Positions 44,398-55,473 of a stretch of 64,000 nucleotides of DNA are shown here, one piece after another (position 1 is the stretch's first letter; every line of letters starts with the position of its first letter). The position numbers were made by a program, and so were the translations under genes. Below the pieces are notes generated by a model. The model saw only the letters and a list, made by a program, of their open reading frames with translations, did not search any database and was not told the DNA's origin. Source of the stretch: Xiphias gladius (lineage: Eukaryota; Chordata; Actinopteri; Istiophoriformes; Xiphiidae); assembly GCF_016859285.1 (NCBI RefSeq), contig NC_053419.1, positions 11,837,501 through 11,901,500 on the forward strand, given 5' to 3'.

Positions 44398-45554
44398 TCA
44401 GCACAAGCGTCCGATGTCATTCTTGGTACAGCCCTGGTTACAGCACATCCCTGCCACACCCAGAGAAAAGTTCCTCTTCTTCTTGCTCGGTATGGGCCAG
44501 TCAGCCGTCGCTAGACTGCCGGCTTGCTCGCCTAAGACTGTGGATGGCTGAGACTTCCCCAGCGGGGCTGGGTCACTCAGCGTCTCTGCTATGGCTCTGT
44601 AAAGAGCCAGGAGGTCTGCCAGGGAGTGAGAGGAGGCAATGTGGAGAGGAGAGCGGCTATCTGTGAGCTCTGCGCCACTTTGCCAGGTGTACTGGTTGTC
44701 TTCCACTGTAACATCGCTGAGAGAACTCCACTGGAAGGGGTCTGGAGAAAGAAAAATGTGTGATATATAATAACCTCAAGGACAAACAGGTTTGGAAATT
44801 AAGCTTGATGTTTCTCATATGTCAAAGGCAGATCGAAATAAGGTAATAAAAGGTGCTCTTTGGAGGACTAACAACGGAGGAATGATGGTAAGAACGTTTT
44901 CATGTTATGTGACATCTAATTAACATGAGCTGACCACGGTGCCAAAAATGATGCTCTGCCAATCAGCTGTCTAACCGAAACGTGTTCCCTGATTAAAACT
45001 CTGTAGCAGCCCGACCTTCTGATATTTAATAACACACCATCTAATGTTGCATCTGTAGAAATATAAGCATTAAGAAAATCAATTGCAGTTCTTCGCCTGT
45101 GGAATTTTTCTTCTTCTCTTCAATCTTCTCAAGTCTTACTGAGAAATCCATTTCTGGCACCGTTTCTGGGCTGCATCAGAATAAATTTAAAGATGTTTCA
45201 ACTTAGGGTTAAATGTAGATTTTACAGCAAGTCTTGTGAATAATGTTTCGTTATGTTTTGAAACATGTCTAGACACGTGAATGGCTATTTTTAGGCATAC
45301 AGTCCCGTAAGTGTGCACATATCAAGCAATTAATGGAACTGTAGTAAGGTCAACCCACCTGAGTCCCCCTCTGTTGATCGTTTCCATCGGGAGCCTCCGC
45401 AGGTGAAAATGACTGCTCTGATGAACTCTCTCCCGCACAGTTTCACCCCGTAGTCCCTCGGTATGATCAGTCGACTCATGACATCAGCCTTCACACAGCT
45501 GCATATGCCACCGACACACACCACAGCCACAGCGAGAGACAATCTCCAGAGCAT
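44398..45554 (-). CDS. rln: Relaxin precursor, two exons
   Basis: Secreted relaxin/insulin-family hormone that would act through RXFP-type G-protein-coupled receptors. Exons on the minus strand are 45554-45359 and 44741-44398 (GT/AG borders, intron inside the C peptide), 179 residues. A signal peptide of about 23 residues (MLWRLSLAVAVVCVGG) comes first. The B chain follows, with CGREFIRAVIFTCGGSRW carrying the RxxxRxxI receptor-binding cassette, then a KR cleavage site and a C peptide. After KKKR the 24-residue A chain has the CC-x3-C-x8-C pattern and ends at its last cysteine. The B chain is essentially that of relaxin-3, but the position between jak2 and plgrkt is that of human RLN1/RLN2/INSL6. 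I therefore call it teleost rln; rln3-type naming is the alternative. The true start is ATG 45552-45554; an in-frame GTG just upstream is not used. Both chains are intact. Confidence 0.93.
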
Positions 45555-45814
45555 TTTCACTTTTCCTGAAACTAACAGAACGAGCCGGCTGGTCTGCGCT
45601 GCACAAGGTGGGTCAGCTAAGTTCCACCTCAGATCTGATCAGTGTTTCAATTCCTGCTGGTTTCCTTGATGTTTTTTTGTTTTTCTTCTGTTGAAGAGTT
45701 CTGTTGCAGCCTGTTGAACCTGCTCGAGTTGTAAAAGATTCTTCTATTTGTCTCTTATGTTGCAGAGCAGACTTTGGTTTCCTCTTCTTGTTCTCTCTTG
45801 GTCCGTGGATGCAG

Positions 45815-45823
45815 CTTTTTATA
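45815..45823 (-). promoter_or_regulatory. rln: TATA box of rln
   Basis: TATAAAAAG on the minus strand, about 260 bases before the relaxin ATG. Transcription would begin near 45790, giving a 5' leader of roughly 235 bases. No other TATA-like match lies nearer the start codon. Confidence 0.55.
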
Positions 45824-45867
45824 GTCCTAGTCACTAGTTCACTCATCAATCTACACTTTTAACTCCA

Positions 45868-45924
45868 GCCCTCCTTCTCTCCCCCTCTCTCCCCCTCTCT
45901 CACACACACACACACACACACACG
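45868..45924 (+). repeat. CT/CA compound microsatellite
   Basis: CTCTCCCC units run into about 11 CA units, 50-100 bases upstream of the relaxin TATA box. Confidence 0.9.
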
Positions 45925-46574
45925 TCATTTAGATTGATGACAATGACGTACTTGGAGTTATTCCTTTGTTGTAGTAATATTATGGGAATATATTTATTTG
46001 AAGATACTCACACACCATCTCAGCTCAGTGACCAACAACTAGTTGCAATGAGGATTCAGAGACAATTGAAATGAAGGCACATATGGCGTGTTGTACAATT
46101 CACTGGGAAGAAATTAACATTGTAAGTGGTTTAGGCTTCTATTAACATTGTGTCCATCTCTGTAAAGAAAAAAAAAAAAGTGGTGGTTGGTGTCTATATA
46201 AGCTATTGGCTTCTGCATTTTGCATTAAAAGTAATACCTTGTCACAAAAGTTGTTTTTCTTTGCAATATTTTTTATTGAATTCACAATGATGTCAAACAT
46301 GAGTTATTATTATTGTAAATACATAATGCATAAGTATCAGCACCTTGTAGTATTTAACATTCATTTAATACTACCATGATGATAAAAATAAAAGCTACAC
46401 GTGCACCAATGCTAACTGCAGCTTTGGTATAAAGCTCCTTAGCCCTCAAATTCAACCTTGGCAATTTAACTCATCTCTTTTAGTTATTATGACCAAAAGT
46501 TTAGTGATATAGAGATATGGAGTAATAAGAATTTGTCCTGCTCTCAGGACAAATGTCTGCTATGTTGACAATCT
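45925..46574. other. Intergenic stretch
   Basis: AT-rich DNA between rln and plgrkt with an A run at 46167-46179. No exon seen. Confidence 0.5.
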
Positions 46575-46577
46575 TTA

Positions 46578-46777
46578 CAATTAAAGATTCATTAAGTAAC
46601 ATTTTTTATATTATCATCTTGATCACTCAGAGCAAAACAGCTGTGATAAGCGAGTGTACCAGTTACTGGCCCTGCAACATTAACCTTCTGATCATCAGAC
46701 TTTGTGAGGGTTGTGTTACTGTGCTTTAGTGTCGTTCTGCCCTCTAGTGGTCAAAAGTTACTTAATGCAGCTTTTGA
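46578..46777. mobile_element. Short MITE with inverted ends
   Basis: The left end reads AAAGATTCATTAAGTAAC and the right end, reversed, AAAGCTGCATTAAGTAAC, so about 18 bases are inverted at each end of a 200-base non-coding unit. The interior carries GCCCTCTAGTGGTCAAAAG, a phrase I recall from common teleost MITEs. Confidence 0.65.
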
Positions 46778-47232
46778 AGAAAGAATATGATAAAGTATAA
46801 CACAACTTGTTGAGACATAGTCTCAATGTACCACGGTATTTGATTGAATCCTATTAAAATGTCTGAACATACAGTAACTGATGCGGTAACGTACTTCATG
46901 ATATACTATATTGCTGTCTTACTAAATGATTTAAGATTTGGACCGGTATCCTGCATCAGCTAATCTGCTTTATTAAGTATCTAATTCATAGTTTGTCTGA
47001 TGAACCTCTAAAATCGATAACCACAAAAACAGCAACGTCATTATTTTTATATTTATTTATGTTGAGACTAATCTGACGTGAGTTCCACGATAGAGAATTG
47101 GTGCAAATAATGGACTCAATAACCTCTAAAAAGGCCATTTGTATTGTACAGTTTTTTTCATAATTACACAAAAGCAACACGGGTGAATGCATCGACTGGA
47201 CGATTCCGGTTTTGTCTTAAACAACCAACACA

Positions 47233-50200
47233 TCACTTCTCCAAGAAGTAGGCGAGGTTGCTTTTAGCGCGGCGGGCTTTCTCTATGCTATCGAAGGTTG
47301 GAGTCCCAAGAGGCAAGTCCAGACGGTCGTGTTCAGATGCCATGATACTCTCAGCCTCCCCTAAGTAATAGAAAAACGTGTTGTAATGTGGGAAATGGAT
47401 GTGTGTGAACATTTTTGTCCTACACATACAGTAGTTGCTTTTTCTCTTCTCAAATAAGGCAGTTGAACTACTAATGTGTCAGCTAATTAACGTTAAATAT
47501 GGGGTTTCTGCCTCTCTAAGTGAGCACTAATGGCACAGAACAAATGGAGGTTTGAAGATGAGGTTTGATATATTTGCATTAAAGTTGGTTTTAGTATACT
47601 GTATGTACATATGTAGAAGTTGTTGATACCAAAAAAAGATATGATGCAAAAAAAACAAAAAAAAAATCACAGAAAATAAATAAAAGAAAAACAATCTGCT
47701 AATCAGAGAAAGTAATACTGCTACATAATTACACTTACATTTAACTTTTGTAATGAAGGCATTTTTGTTTGATAAACTTTTTGTGATAATTGTGGATAAC
47801 AGTGAAACAACTGTCATACATTTTGAAGCAAAATTGGCTGAAATCCACCGGATCTTGAAAAGAAACTAAAAGAAAGTTGCCTTTAGTGTTGAGTTTGCTG
47901 TTCGCAGTAGTTTGTTTTAAGCTGCTGTCTTTGAAACATGAGTCCAAGTCTGTTGCTCAGAATCAGGATGATAATAATGACGATGACTGTGTAGTCTTAC
48001 CTCTCATACGATAAATAAGTGTCCCATAGGCACTGTCCATCTGGTAGGCAAATATGAAGCCAAGAGGAACGATGGGAGCCAACAGGACCGGTTTCTTTCT
48101 TTTAACAGCGCTGAAGAAAAGTATAGAGAGGAAAGTTTTAATATTTATTCCACTGTCAAAATGTATTAAAAAGATAAATAAAAGCACTCAGAGAGCGCAC
48201 ACCTCCATTTACGCTACACAGTTCTATCTTAATAACAGAAAGTGTAATCTGTGATTTGGATCAAAATGCACAGAGTAACACATAGAAGGTTTATGCAATA
48301 CCTAAATCATGGAAGTAAGAGAGTCAGACTCATGACTAACGAGTTGTAGCCATTTACATGTGTCACCTATAGGTGGCATGTGAAAACTGTTACTGCTAAA
48401 GGGCTACGTAGTTAAACTTGATGTGACTACTGTATCTAACACTTGCACAGCGTCATACATAGAGCTGCAGCAGTAAAGGCCACTGGACTACAGAGTGCGA
48501 TTAATTTATTACTGAAGCTGTGAAGACTCAGTTCAGTGAGGATCACACTTTACAGCTGTCATATACAGGCCAATACTGGTTTTTCTCTCACTGTGTATTG
48601 TTGCTTGGTGTTGTGTCTTAGAAATACAATAGGTCACCGTGAGTGAATCTTATCTTAAAACAAAATACCTGAGGTGAGGTTACAAAACTTACCCTACAGT
48701 AAGTCCCACTGTGGCCACTGCAAAGAAAGTGCCAAAGTAGTTGAGAAACTCTCTGGACCAGGCAATCTGCATAGCCATCTGTCTCTCCCTCATCTGGTTC
48801 TGCATCAGGATCTGACGCTCCATCTACAGACACAGACACAGATGAGATGGGACACAGAAGATGTCATCAGGCATACGAGACCTTTAAAACCAAACATGGA
48901 CACTGCCTTGCGCTTTTCAATGTACAACTTTATAACATGAAATACTTAATGATCCAAAAAAAAAAAAAAAAGGATTTGATTAAACAAACAAATTACATTA
49001 AATTACCAAATACTAATTGGCATTTCTTGGCCTAAATGCCATTGATTTGTTTATGGTAATTTAGAAACAGTATGTTCATTACATAGTTTGTCCACCAGAA
49101 AGAACTGACAAGTTTATTTTTCAACTGTAAAATGTCCCACTTAGTACATATCCAGATCGCATTTCTTTAATAACCAAATTTAAGGGGAATGTGTTTATTT
49201 AAGTCACGTGTTTCTGTAGAAAAAAAAAAGAAAAAAAAAGGAATATTGGCCCATACATCATTATCGCTTCATTTAAACATTAAAATGTCAATATTTGTGG
49301 TTTGTGTTGGCATAGGGGGGACATGTTAAACATACAAGACTGAAGTCTGGAGGAGTTGTTACATATCAAATAAAAAAAAATCTAAGTAACACTAAACAAG
49401 TGAAATATTCTGAACATAAAATCTGCTCAGGTTATGCAATTAAAATGGCAACCAGAGATATAAAAGGTATCATTGAGGGTGGATATTAAAGCAGTGAGAC
49501 AGACAGGTAGGGGGACAAAGAAAGGGTCAAAAGAATGAGAGACAGCCAGTTTCAGAGACGCTGTATCCACGCCAAAGAACTTCAGTCAGATGAGTCTTTT
49601 GTTTGCTGTTTCCTGTTTGAAACACACTCACATGTACATGCACATAAATGTGCGCGTCCTGCATAACGGCTGCGACTGAGTGACATTCTCGTTTAAAAAG
49701 CTTTTATCTACAAACAAGTGAATGTGTCAAAGATGAGCCTTTGTTCCCTCTGGACAGGAAAGTGACACTAACTCACTGATGATGCAAAGGTTAAAAAAAA
49801 AACTAAAAAAAAAACTAAAAAAAAAAAAAAAAAGGACACAGCTCCGTTCAAGTGACTCAATGACGTAAAATACAACATGTTGGAGAAAGAGCATTTTGAT
49901 TTCTGACTTTCAGCCCATAGTCCCAATCAGTTCTGCACATCTGAGTTGATGACAGAACAATACGTGGCACTGAATCTAAACTGAGCCTTTTAAACAGAGA
50001 TTAATGGAGGTCTGCATGTAAAGGAAACAGAACGGTTAACATATAAGACAAAGAAGTTTTTGCAAATGAATACATTTTAAAAAACACCACAAAAATTGCA
50101 CAAACGAAGATTAAACATGCACTGAAGTGCACAATGAAAAAATTAATGTTCAGTTTTGGCTGCTGCTGAAATTCGAGCTTCTCTGCATCCTTCCAAGATA

Positions 50201-53200
50201 CAAGGAAAAAGCCCTGTGTGGTGAACTGAACTCCCTGAAGACAGTCACACGTCCATTTTACACCTCAGTTTTTATACATTTCTATACTTTTGTGCGTTGT
50301 GAAACTTGCCAACGTTTGGAATCCACTCCTGTAACCAAACTTACTACAACTTCTTCAATCCCTAGGAAGGAGGAAGCTGCAAACTTTTTAAAGCCACAGA
50401 CGTGAGTGTTTCTTGTTCAAGAGATGGACTCTGAGTGGAGTAATGTTTCTGTAATCAACAGTGTTTGTTCTCTAACTGTTGAGCTGAATTAGTGAACTCA
50501 AGGATGCCTCATTAAATTTAGACAAAACTGAAACAGAAATCGAATACAGCAGGCGTTGTTAATGAGTCAAGAATTTAATTATGTTTTGATCTGACATATT
50601 ACCAATCTATTCCCAGAGCCATTATGATCCTCAGGAGTGGGAATAATGTAAAAAAGTGTTTTTGGTAACATAGTTAAAGAGACGTCACCTCTTGTGGAGT
50701 AATTTCTTCTCTCATCTGAGGCAGAAAACAGGAAGTAGACTAGAGTACTGGATTTAATAAATGATCTGGAAACTACCTAATTCCTGTCACTGATATTATT
50801 TAATCCCTTTGAGTCACCTTTGTGTAAGTTTCTTTTAAAGAAAGTAGAATATTCCAATGGACATGGTTGGGATGAACGCTCTAACCAGCCAAACACATTA
50901 GATGTCTTTGTTAATTGGTTTTTCTGTTGGACGAGGAGTTAGAGGTTAATTGATCAAGATGGACGATTTTAGTGCAAAAATTTTTGAAAGATGTTATGAT
51001 TATACTGTAAAATGACCAAATCACCCAGTGCTCACAAACTAGCATGAATGTTTTCCAAACATACAAAATTTCCCCAAAAAACGCATTTATCAGTTGAGTG
51101 ATGGCTGCATTTTTGCTGCTTTCCAAAAATCACCCGAATACACCTTACACAAAAGACTTCACAGGGGAACCAGATTTACCACACAAAGGTTACACACCCT
51201 GACTTTGGAGAAAAATATAAGAATGCATGCCTTCCATGCCTGTATGTATTACGTATGTCAAGACAGTTTCAAGTCACTGCAAACTGACGTTCATGTGCTG
51301 AAACAAATGGCTGCCTTGGAAGTCGTAAAAGTTACTCATTAGTCCAAAAAACTTCAATTTGAGCATGAGCCGAAATGACAGTGAAGATTATATTATTCTC
51401 CAATCATTATCTCTGCCCGCGGAAGCTCTCCACCATCTGGAGGATCTCAAGGCCCTCTCTGTTGGACCCCACCTATGCTCCCCTTGTATTAAAGCATCAA
51501 AGAGCCATTCCTCATATACTGCTCCATCTGCTACGTCACCACACTCATACTTAACCTACGGGAAGAAACTCCTCCAAACCACAAACACACACAGCCACTA
51601 AATCCACTTCCAACCTTGGAGATGTTGGCAAAGCAAGCCAAAAAAAGGTTTGCTTTGCCAGACATTTTGTACATAACGCTGTAACGCTGAGTTTTTTGTA
51701 TCAGTACTGAAATGATATATACTATAAACATGTTTCCCTATAAGAACACCGTATAAATAAAAGAGTCTAAAATTGGCAAAATTTTGATTGAGTTGAACTT
51801 CATCAGGAACTATCTGATAAAAGTTTAAGCAAACAGGAATATGAATTGAACTGTCAGCTTTTAGTACTTCAGTTTTAGACAATTGATGTTACAGACACAT
51901 TTCAGTTGGTACCAAAAACATATTGAGGTTCAACACTCAGCCATATAACAATGACCCTAAACATGCTGTCTACATTTTAAGACAAAACTCAAGAGGTACG
52001 TTTTCAATGGCCTTTGGCTGCTCTCAGTGGTCTTAGTATTTTAGTATCTTATATTTATTTTAAATTGATCTTAAAACTTTTATTCTGTTTTACATTTTTG
52101 CACATATTTTGATATTGCCTTGTATTTTTCTTATTACCATTTATTGTTATTATTCGCGCCTTTTCTATTATTTGTGCCCTTACTACTCATGTGACTTTAC
52201 TTTTACTGTTGTTGTGCCTTTAACTAAAATTTGCACAGCACTTTGATCAACTCCGGGTTATTTTATACGTGCTATATAAATAAACTTTATTTGATCTGAT
52301 TTATGTCAAAAAATACCTCAGGGAATGAATGGTGAATTATCTGGTATTTCTGTTTTTTACCATGTTTTTATATTCATGTTTTCATGGTCTGTTTCCATTT
52401 GGTGACTATGAGGTTTTGTATGACAAACTGAGTTATTTACCAAGATGATATGGCAACATCGTGCTACCTTTACCTATGTGTACTTTAAAAGTAGACAACA
52501 TCATGTCTCTTGGTGAAATTACAAGGTGTGACTAATAGATTTGGTGTCGAGTTTGGACAAGATGAATACACAATGACTGTGAGACAGTGACTGGGAAAAG
52601 CAGTGAAGAAAAAGCGAAAGAAGGAAATGAGCCGCAATGCGTGCACTCCAAAGGTGACAAAGTGAGTGGAGAGCTGAAACGTAAGCGGGAAATTCACTGA
52701 CATTTTCTAAAAGCTGGAAGCATTCACAGAGCGGGACGATACTTGGAAAACTGATACACACAAATCATTACGGTCTACATACTGAAAGCAGAAAAAGATG
52801 TACACCTAACAGAGACAGAGACAGAGACAGAGACAGAGACAGAGACAGAGACAGAGAGAGAGATGGCCAGACTGTTATTTGTCTAAGTCTTAAATGACCT
52901 TAATATTTTTTTCCAACAATTTAAATACATAATAATTTAAGTACTTTTGCATAATCTGTAAATGTTTTGAATTACTAATACAGATAATACTGGATATAAA
53001 ACATTTCGAAGTAGAAGCAACAAAAATCCTTATCATCTGTAATCATCAGTAACGTCATTTCTGATAAAATGTGGAGGTTCTTCAGGGTACCATTTTTTTC
53101 CCCTGACCAAACAAAATTTTGACTATTTGTTCTCATGTCCTCTCTGGAAGATACTGAGAAAGTTATTCATGCCTTTGCCTTTTCTTCCTTTGAGCATAAC

Positions 53201-55473
53201 TAGGCTTTAACTAGGATTAGTCTATCGTGAGCTTATGTTTTATCCACTATACACTAGTTCCCAGTGCCTTTCAGAATTGATTTTGAAATTGTTATTAATT
53301 ACCTACAAGACACTATGTGGTAGAAACCCTAATGTTGACTTGCTGTGGTGTTCCAGGGTTTTAACAATCATCTGACCAGTTGCTTTTACCTTTCCTCCCA
53401 ACCAAACATAAAACTACAGGAAATATTTGCAAATATCAGAATAGCTTTATCTCTAGAGGTGAAAGGTGCATACAAATTCCCCTTTTAACATGGCCTTTCC
53501 ATCTTTTCAACCACTTTTATTGTATCATCCTACTCATTTATTGTGTCATTTTTTTCCTTTCATTGTTTTACCTAACCCATGTTTGTTTTTTTTAGTTTGT
53601 TTTTTTAGCTTTGTTTAGATGAGTTAATTTGAGAAAATGGCTAAACAAACAAAGCTTTTTACTATTTTGTGATCTGGTGTTTGGTGCATTAGTTGTAGAA
53701 AGTGTTCATAGTGGCAAAAAAATCAATGAAATGAAAATAGTCAAAAACCTTTTGGGGAGGTCTTCGCTGACATGCTTTACACTCAAACCAACTCAAGTTA
53801 AGTGACTGTGATTAAAAAGCACAACCCTATTATTATTATCAACCAAGACACGTTTTTTTAAAATATAAAGTGAACAAAAACATAATTTACGTCATTTCAG
53901 CGCTGCCATTTATCCTCAAGACATGCGTCATACAAGCAGACCCATATCCAGTGAATTTTAAAATGATGTTTAAGATGGACCCATGATTCAAACACAATGC
54001 CCAATGACTTTGACTAAAGGGTCCACAAGGCAAGAGTGTGGCATGCATCAATTAGCTATAACTTATGTGACTTGAAAACACTGGCAAGCCATCATCTTTG
54101 ACATCTTAATGCAAGGGGAGGCAACAGTGATGCTTCATAGATATTGTGAAATTACTGGGGTCAGCCTTACTCTTAAATTTGGTGATGTCAAAAAACGATG
54201 TGAATGTTGAAAATGAAAAATAGCAGAAAAACTATTTTATGCTACAGGCATTAACATAACATTTGGCCATTAATGACAGTGAAGATTTTTATTTTTTAAT
54301 GTAAGTCATCCACATATGTTTTGTTCAGCCAAGATTTTAAAGGTTACATGTATTAATTAAAATTAAAATGGAAGTTATCAGTATATTTTAATTCATACTG
54401 AATATTGTAAAATGAGAAATGTCTCATTAATTTTTACTAAAAAATAATTCTGTGTGAATAATAAATATGAAACTATCTGTACTAAGTTAGGCCGATGAAA
54501 CAATGTGGACCCACTACAGCAATGCTTAAACATGTACAAAATATTCACTTGAGCTGTGAGTCACTGTCACGACCCAAATGAAGGCGCTCCAAAACTCAAT
54601 TGCCAAACATTTACCATCACTGAATAATATTAGTCACGCTCTACCACATTTACAGCTGCAAGATTATCAGAAAATTACGGGGCAGATAACACAACAAACC
54701 TCCTGGGTGTAAGTCAGATAATGTCATTGGTGTTATGACAGTCACACATCCCACCTGCTGCTCGGCAGCTTGCAGGCATGAATAAATCACAACAAACTGG
54801 CCCCAAAAAGGAGAAAAAAAAACAACCCACAATTCTTCATTTAAAAGAAAAAACAAAAAAATAATGAGTGCAATAAAACCTGTGGTCTCTATAAATGGAA
54901 ATCCTGAGATTCAATCTGAAACTTTTATTCCCAGTTTTGACATTGTGAGATTCAGGAGAGAAAGAAAGAAAGCCAGGTTGAAAGGACAGATGGAAAAGGT
55001 CATACCAACCTGATGGCCAGATGGATGTCAGGAGTCCATACCAGACCAGACCACATGGTCCAGACTGCTAAAACTCTGAACCATGTGAGCTGGGTTCACT
55101 GGTACAACTGTCAGACTACTCTGGAATATTACATAGCCCCACGTATGCTGTCTGGCAATTTGATTAAACAGATATTATTTTAGGAATATGCATCATGTAA
55201 GTACAGTATCAACTGAAACAGTAATGTTAAATCTTAAAGCTAGATTTTATTTGTTTATTTATTTTTTGTAGCTCAAGGAGAAGCCTTCAAGCATAAGTGC
55301 TGCAGCCATGTTCAATGTTCCACCTGGCACAGGTGCCACAAGGTTACAGGTGCACTGACAGGGACATCTTCTCGTTTTAGACCTTCACTCACCTGCAGCC
55401 GTGAATTGTGGAGCATGAATTCTTGCTGTTTTTTTAAGTTTGCATCCATAGATTTAGACAGTAGAAACCCCAT
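47233..55473 (-). CDS. plgrkt: Plasminogen receptor with C-terminal lysine
   Basis: Small integral membrane protein that binds plasminogen at the cell surface through its C-terminal lysine. Coding exons on the minus strand are 55473-55393, 48823-48693, 48110-48001 and 47360-47233, all with GT/AG borders. They total 450 bases and 149 residues (human PLGRKT has 147). The start ATG at 55471-55473 has a strong Kozak context (GCCACCATGG). Order: MGFLLSKSMDANLKKQQEF, a charged helix with QNQMRERQMAMQIAWSREF, two hydrophobic segments (YFGTFFAVATVGLTVG and PVLLAPIVPLGFIFAY), then PTFDSIEKARRAK. The protein ends in FLEK, so the diagnostic terminal lysine is present. An acceptor lies just before the start exon (TCTTCAG/GTCAGC), so an untranslated first exon must lie upstream, probably near 59.5-60 kb. 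Confidence 0.95.
47361..48000 (-). other. plgrkt last intron
   Basis: Between coding exons 3 and 4. A-rich run at 47648-47668; nothing else recognised. Confidence 0.6.
48111..48692 (-). other. plgrkt second coding intron
   Basis: Between coding exons 2 and 3; no coding sequence or recognised repeat. Confidence 0.6.
48824..51950 (-). other. plgrkt large intron, proximal part
   Basis: First half of the 6.5 kb intron. Homopolymer A runs lie at 48957-48971, 49219-49239 and 49793-49834. Frames around 51094-51601 are open for 80 codons but resemble no protein known to me. Confidence 0.5.
51960..52305 (+). mobile_element. LINE 3' end remnant
   Basis: Ends in GCACTTTGATCAACTCCGGG, then TGCTATATAAATAAACTTTA, the kind of 3' tail typical of teleost non-LTR elements and their SINE partners. 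It is preceded by a T-rich, low-complexity stretch. No reverse-transcriptase sequence remains in this piece. Confidence 0.5.
52808..52862 (+). repeat. (GAGACA)n minisatellite
   Basis: About eight near-perfect AGAGAC hexamers followed by GA dinucleotides, in the plgrkt intron. Confidence 0.95.
53180..53480 (+). mobile_element. LINE reverse-transcriptase tail remnant
   Basis: One frame near 53255-53330 reads SELILKLLLITYKTLCG, resembling the LPVxFRIxFKILLLTYKALHG region near the C-terminus of L2/Rex1-type teleost reverse transcriptases. Stops and frame changes surround it. Orientation is opposite to plgrkt. Confidence 0.45.
53481..55392 (-). other. plgrkt large intron, distal part
   Basis: AT-rich intron sequence up to the start-codon exon; no exon or clear repeat recognised. 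Confidence 0.5.

Noticed and set aside
45555-45560. Upstream in-frame GTG as the relaxin start
   Set aside because: Vertebrate translation starts at ATG; the ATG at 45552-45554 begins a normal signal peptide.
51094-51601. Two adjacent plus-strand frames of about 80 codons
   Set aside because: No motif, no splice context and no resemblance to a protein; treated as intron sequence of plgrkt.
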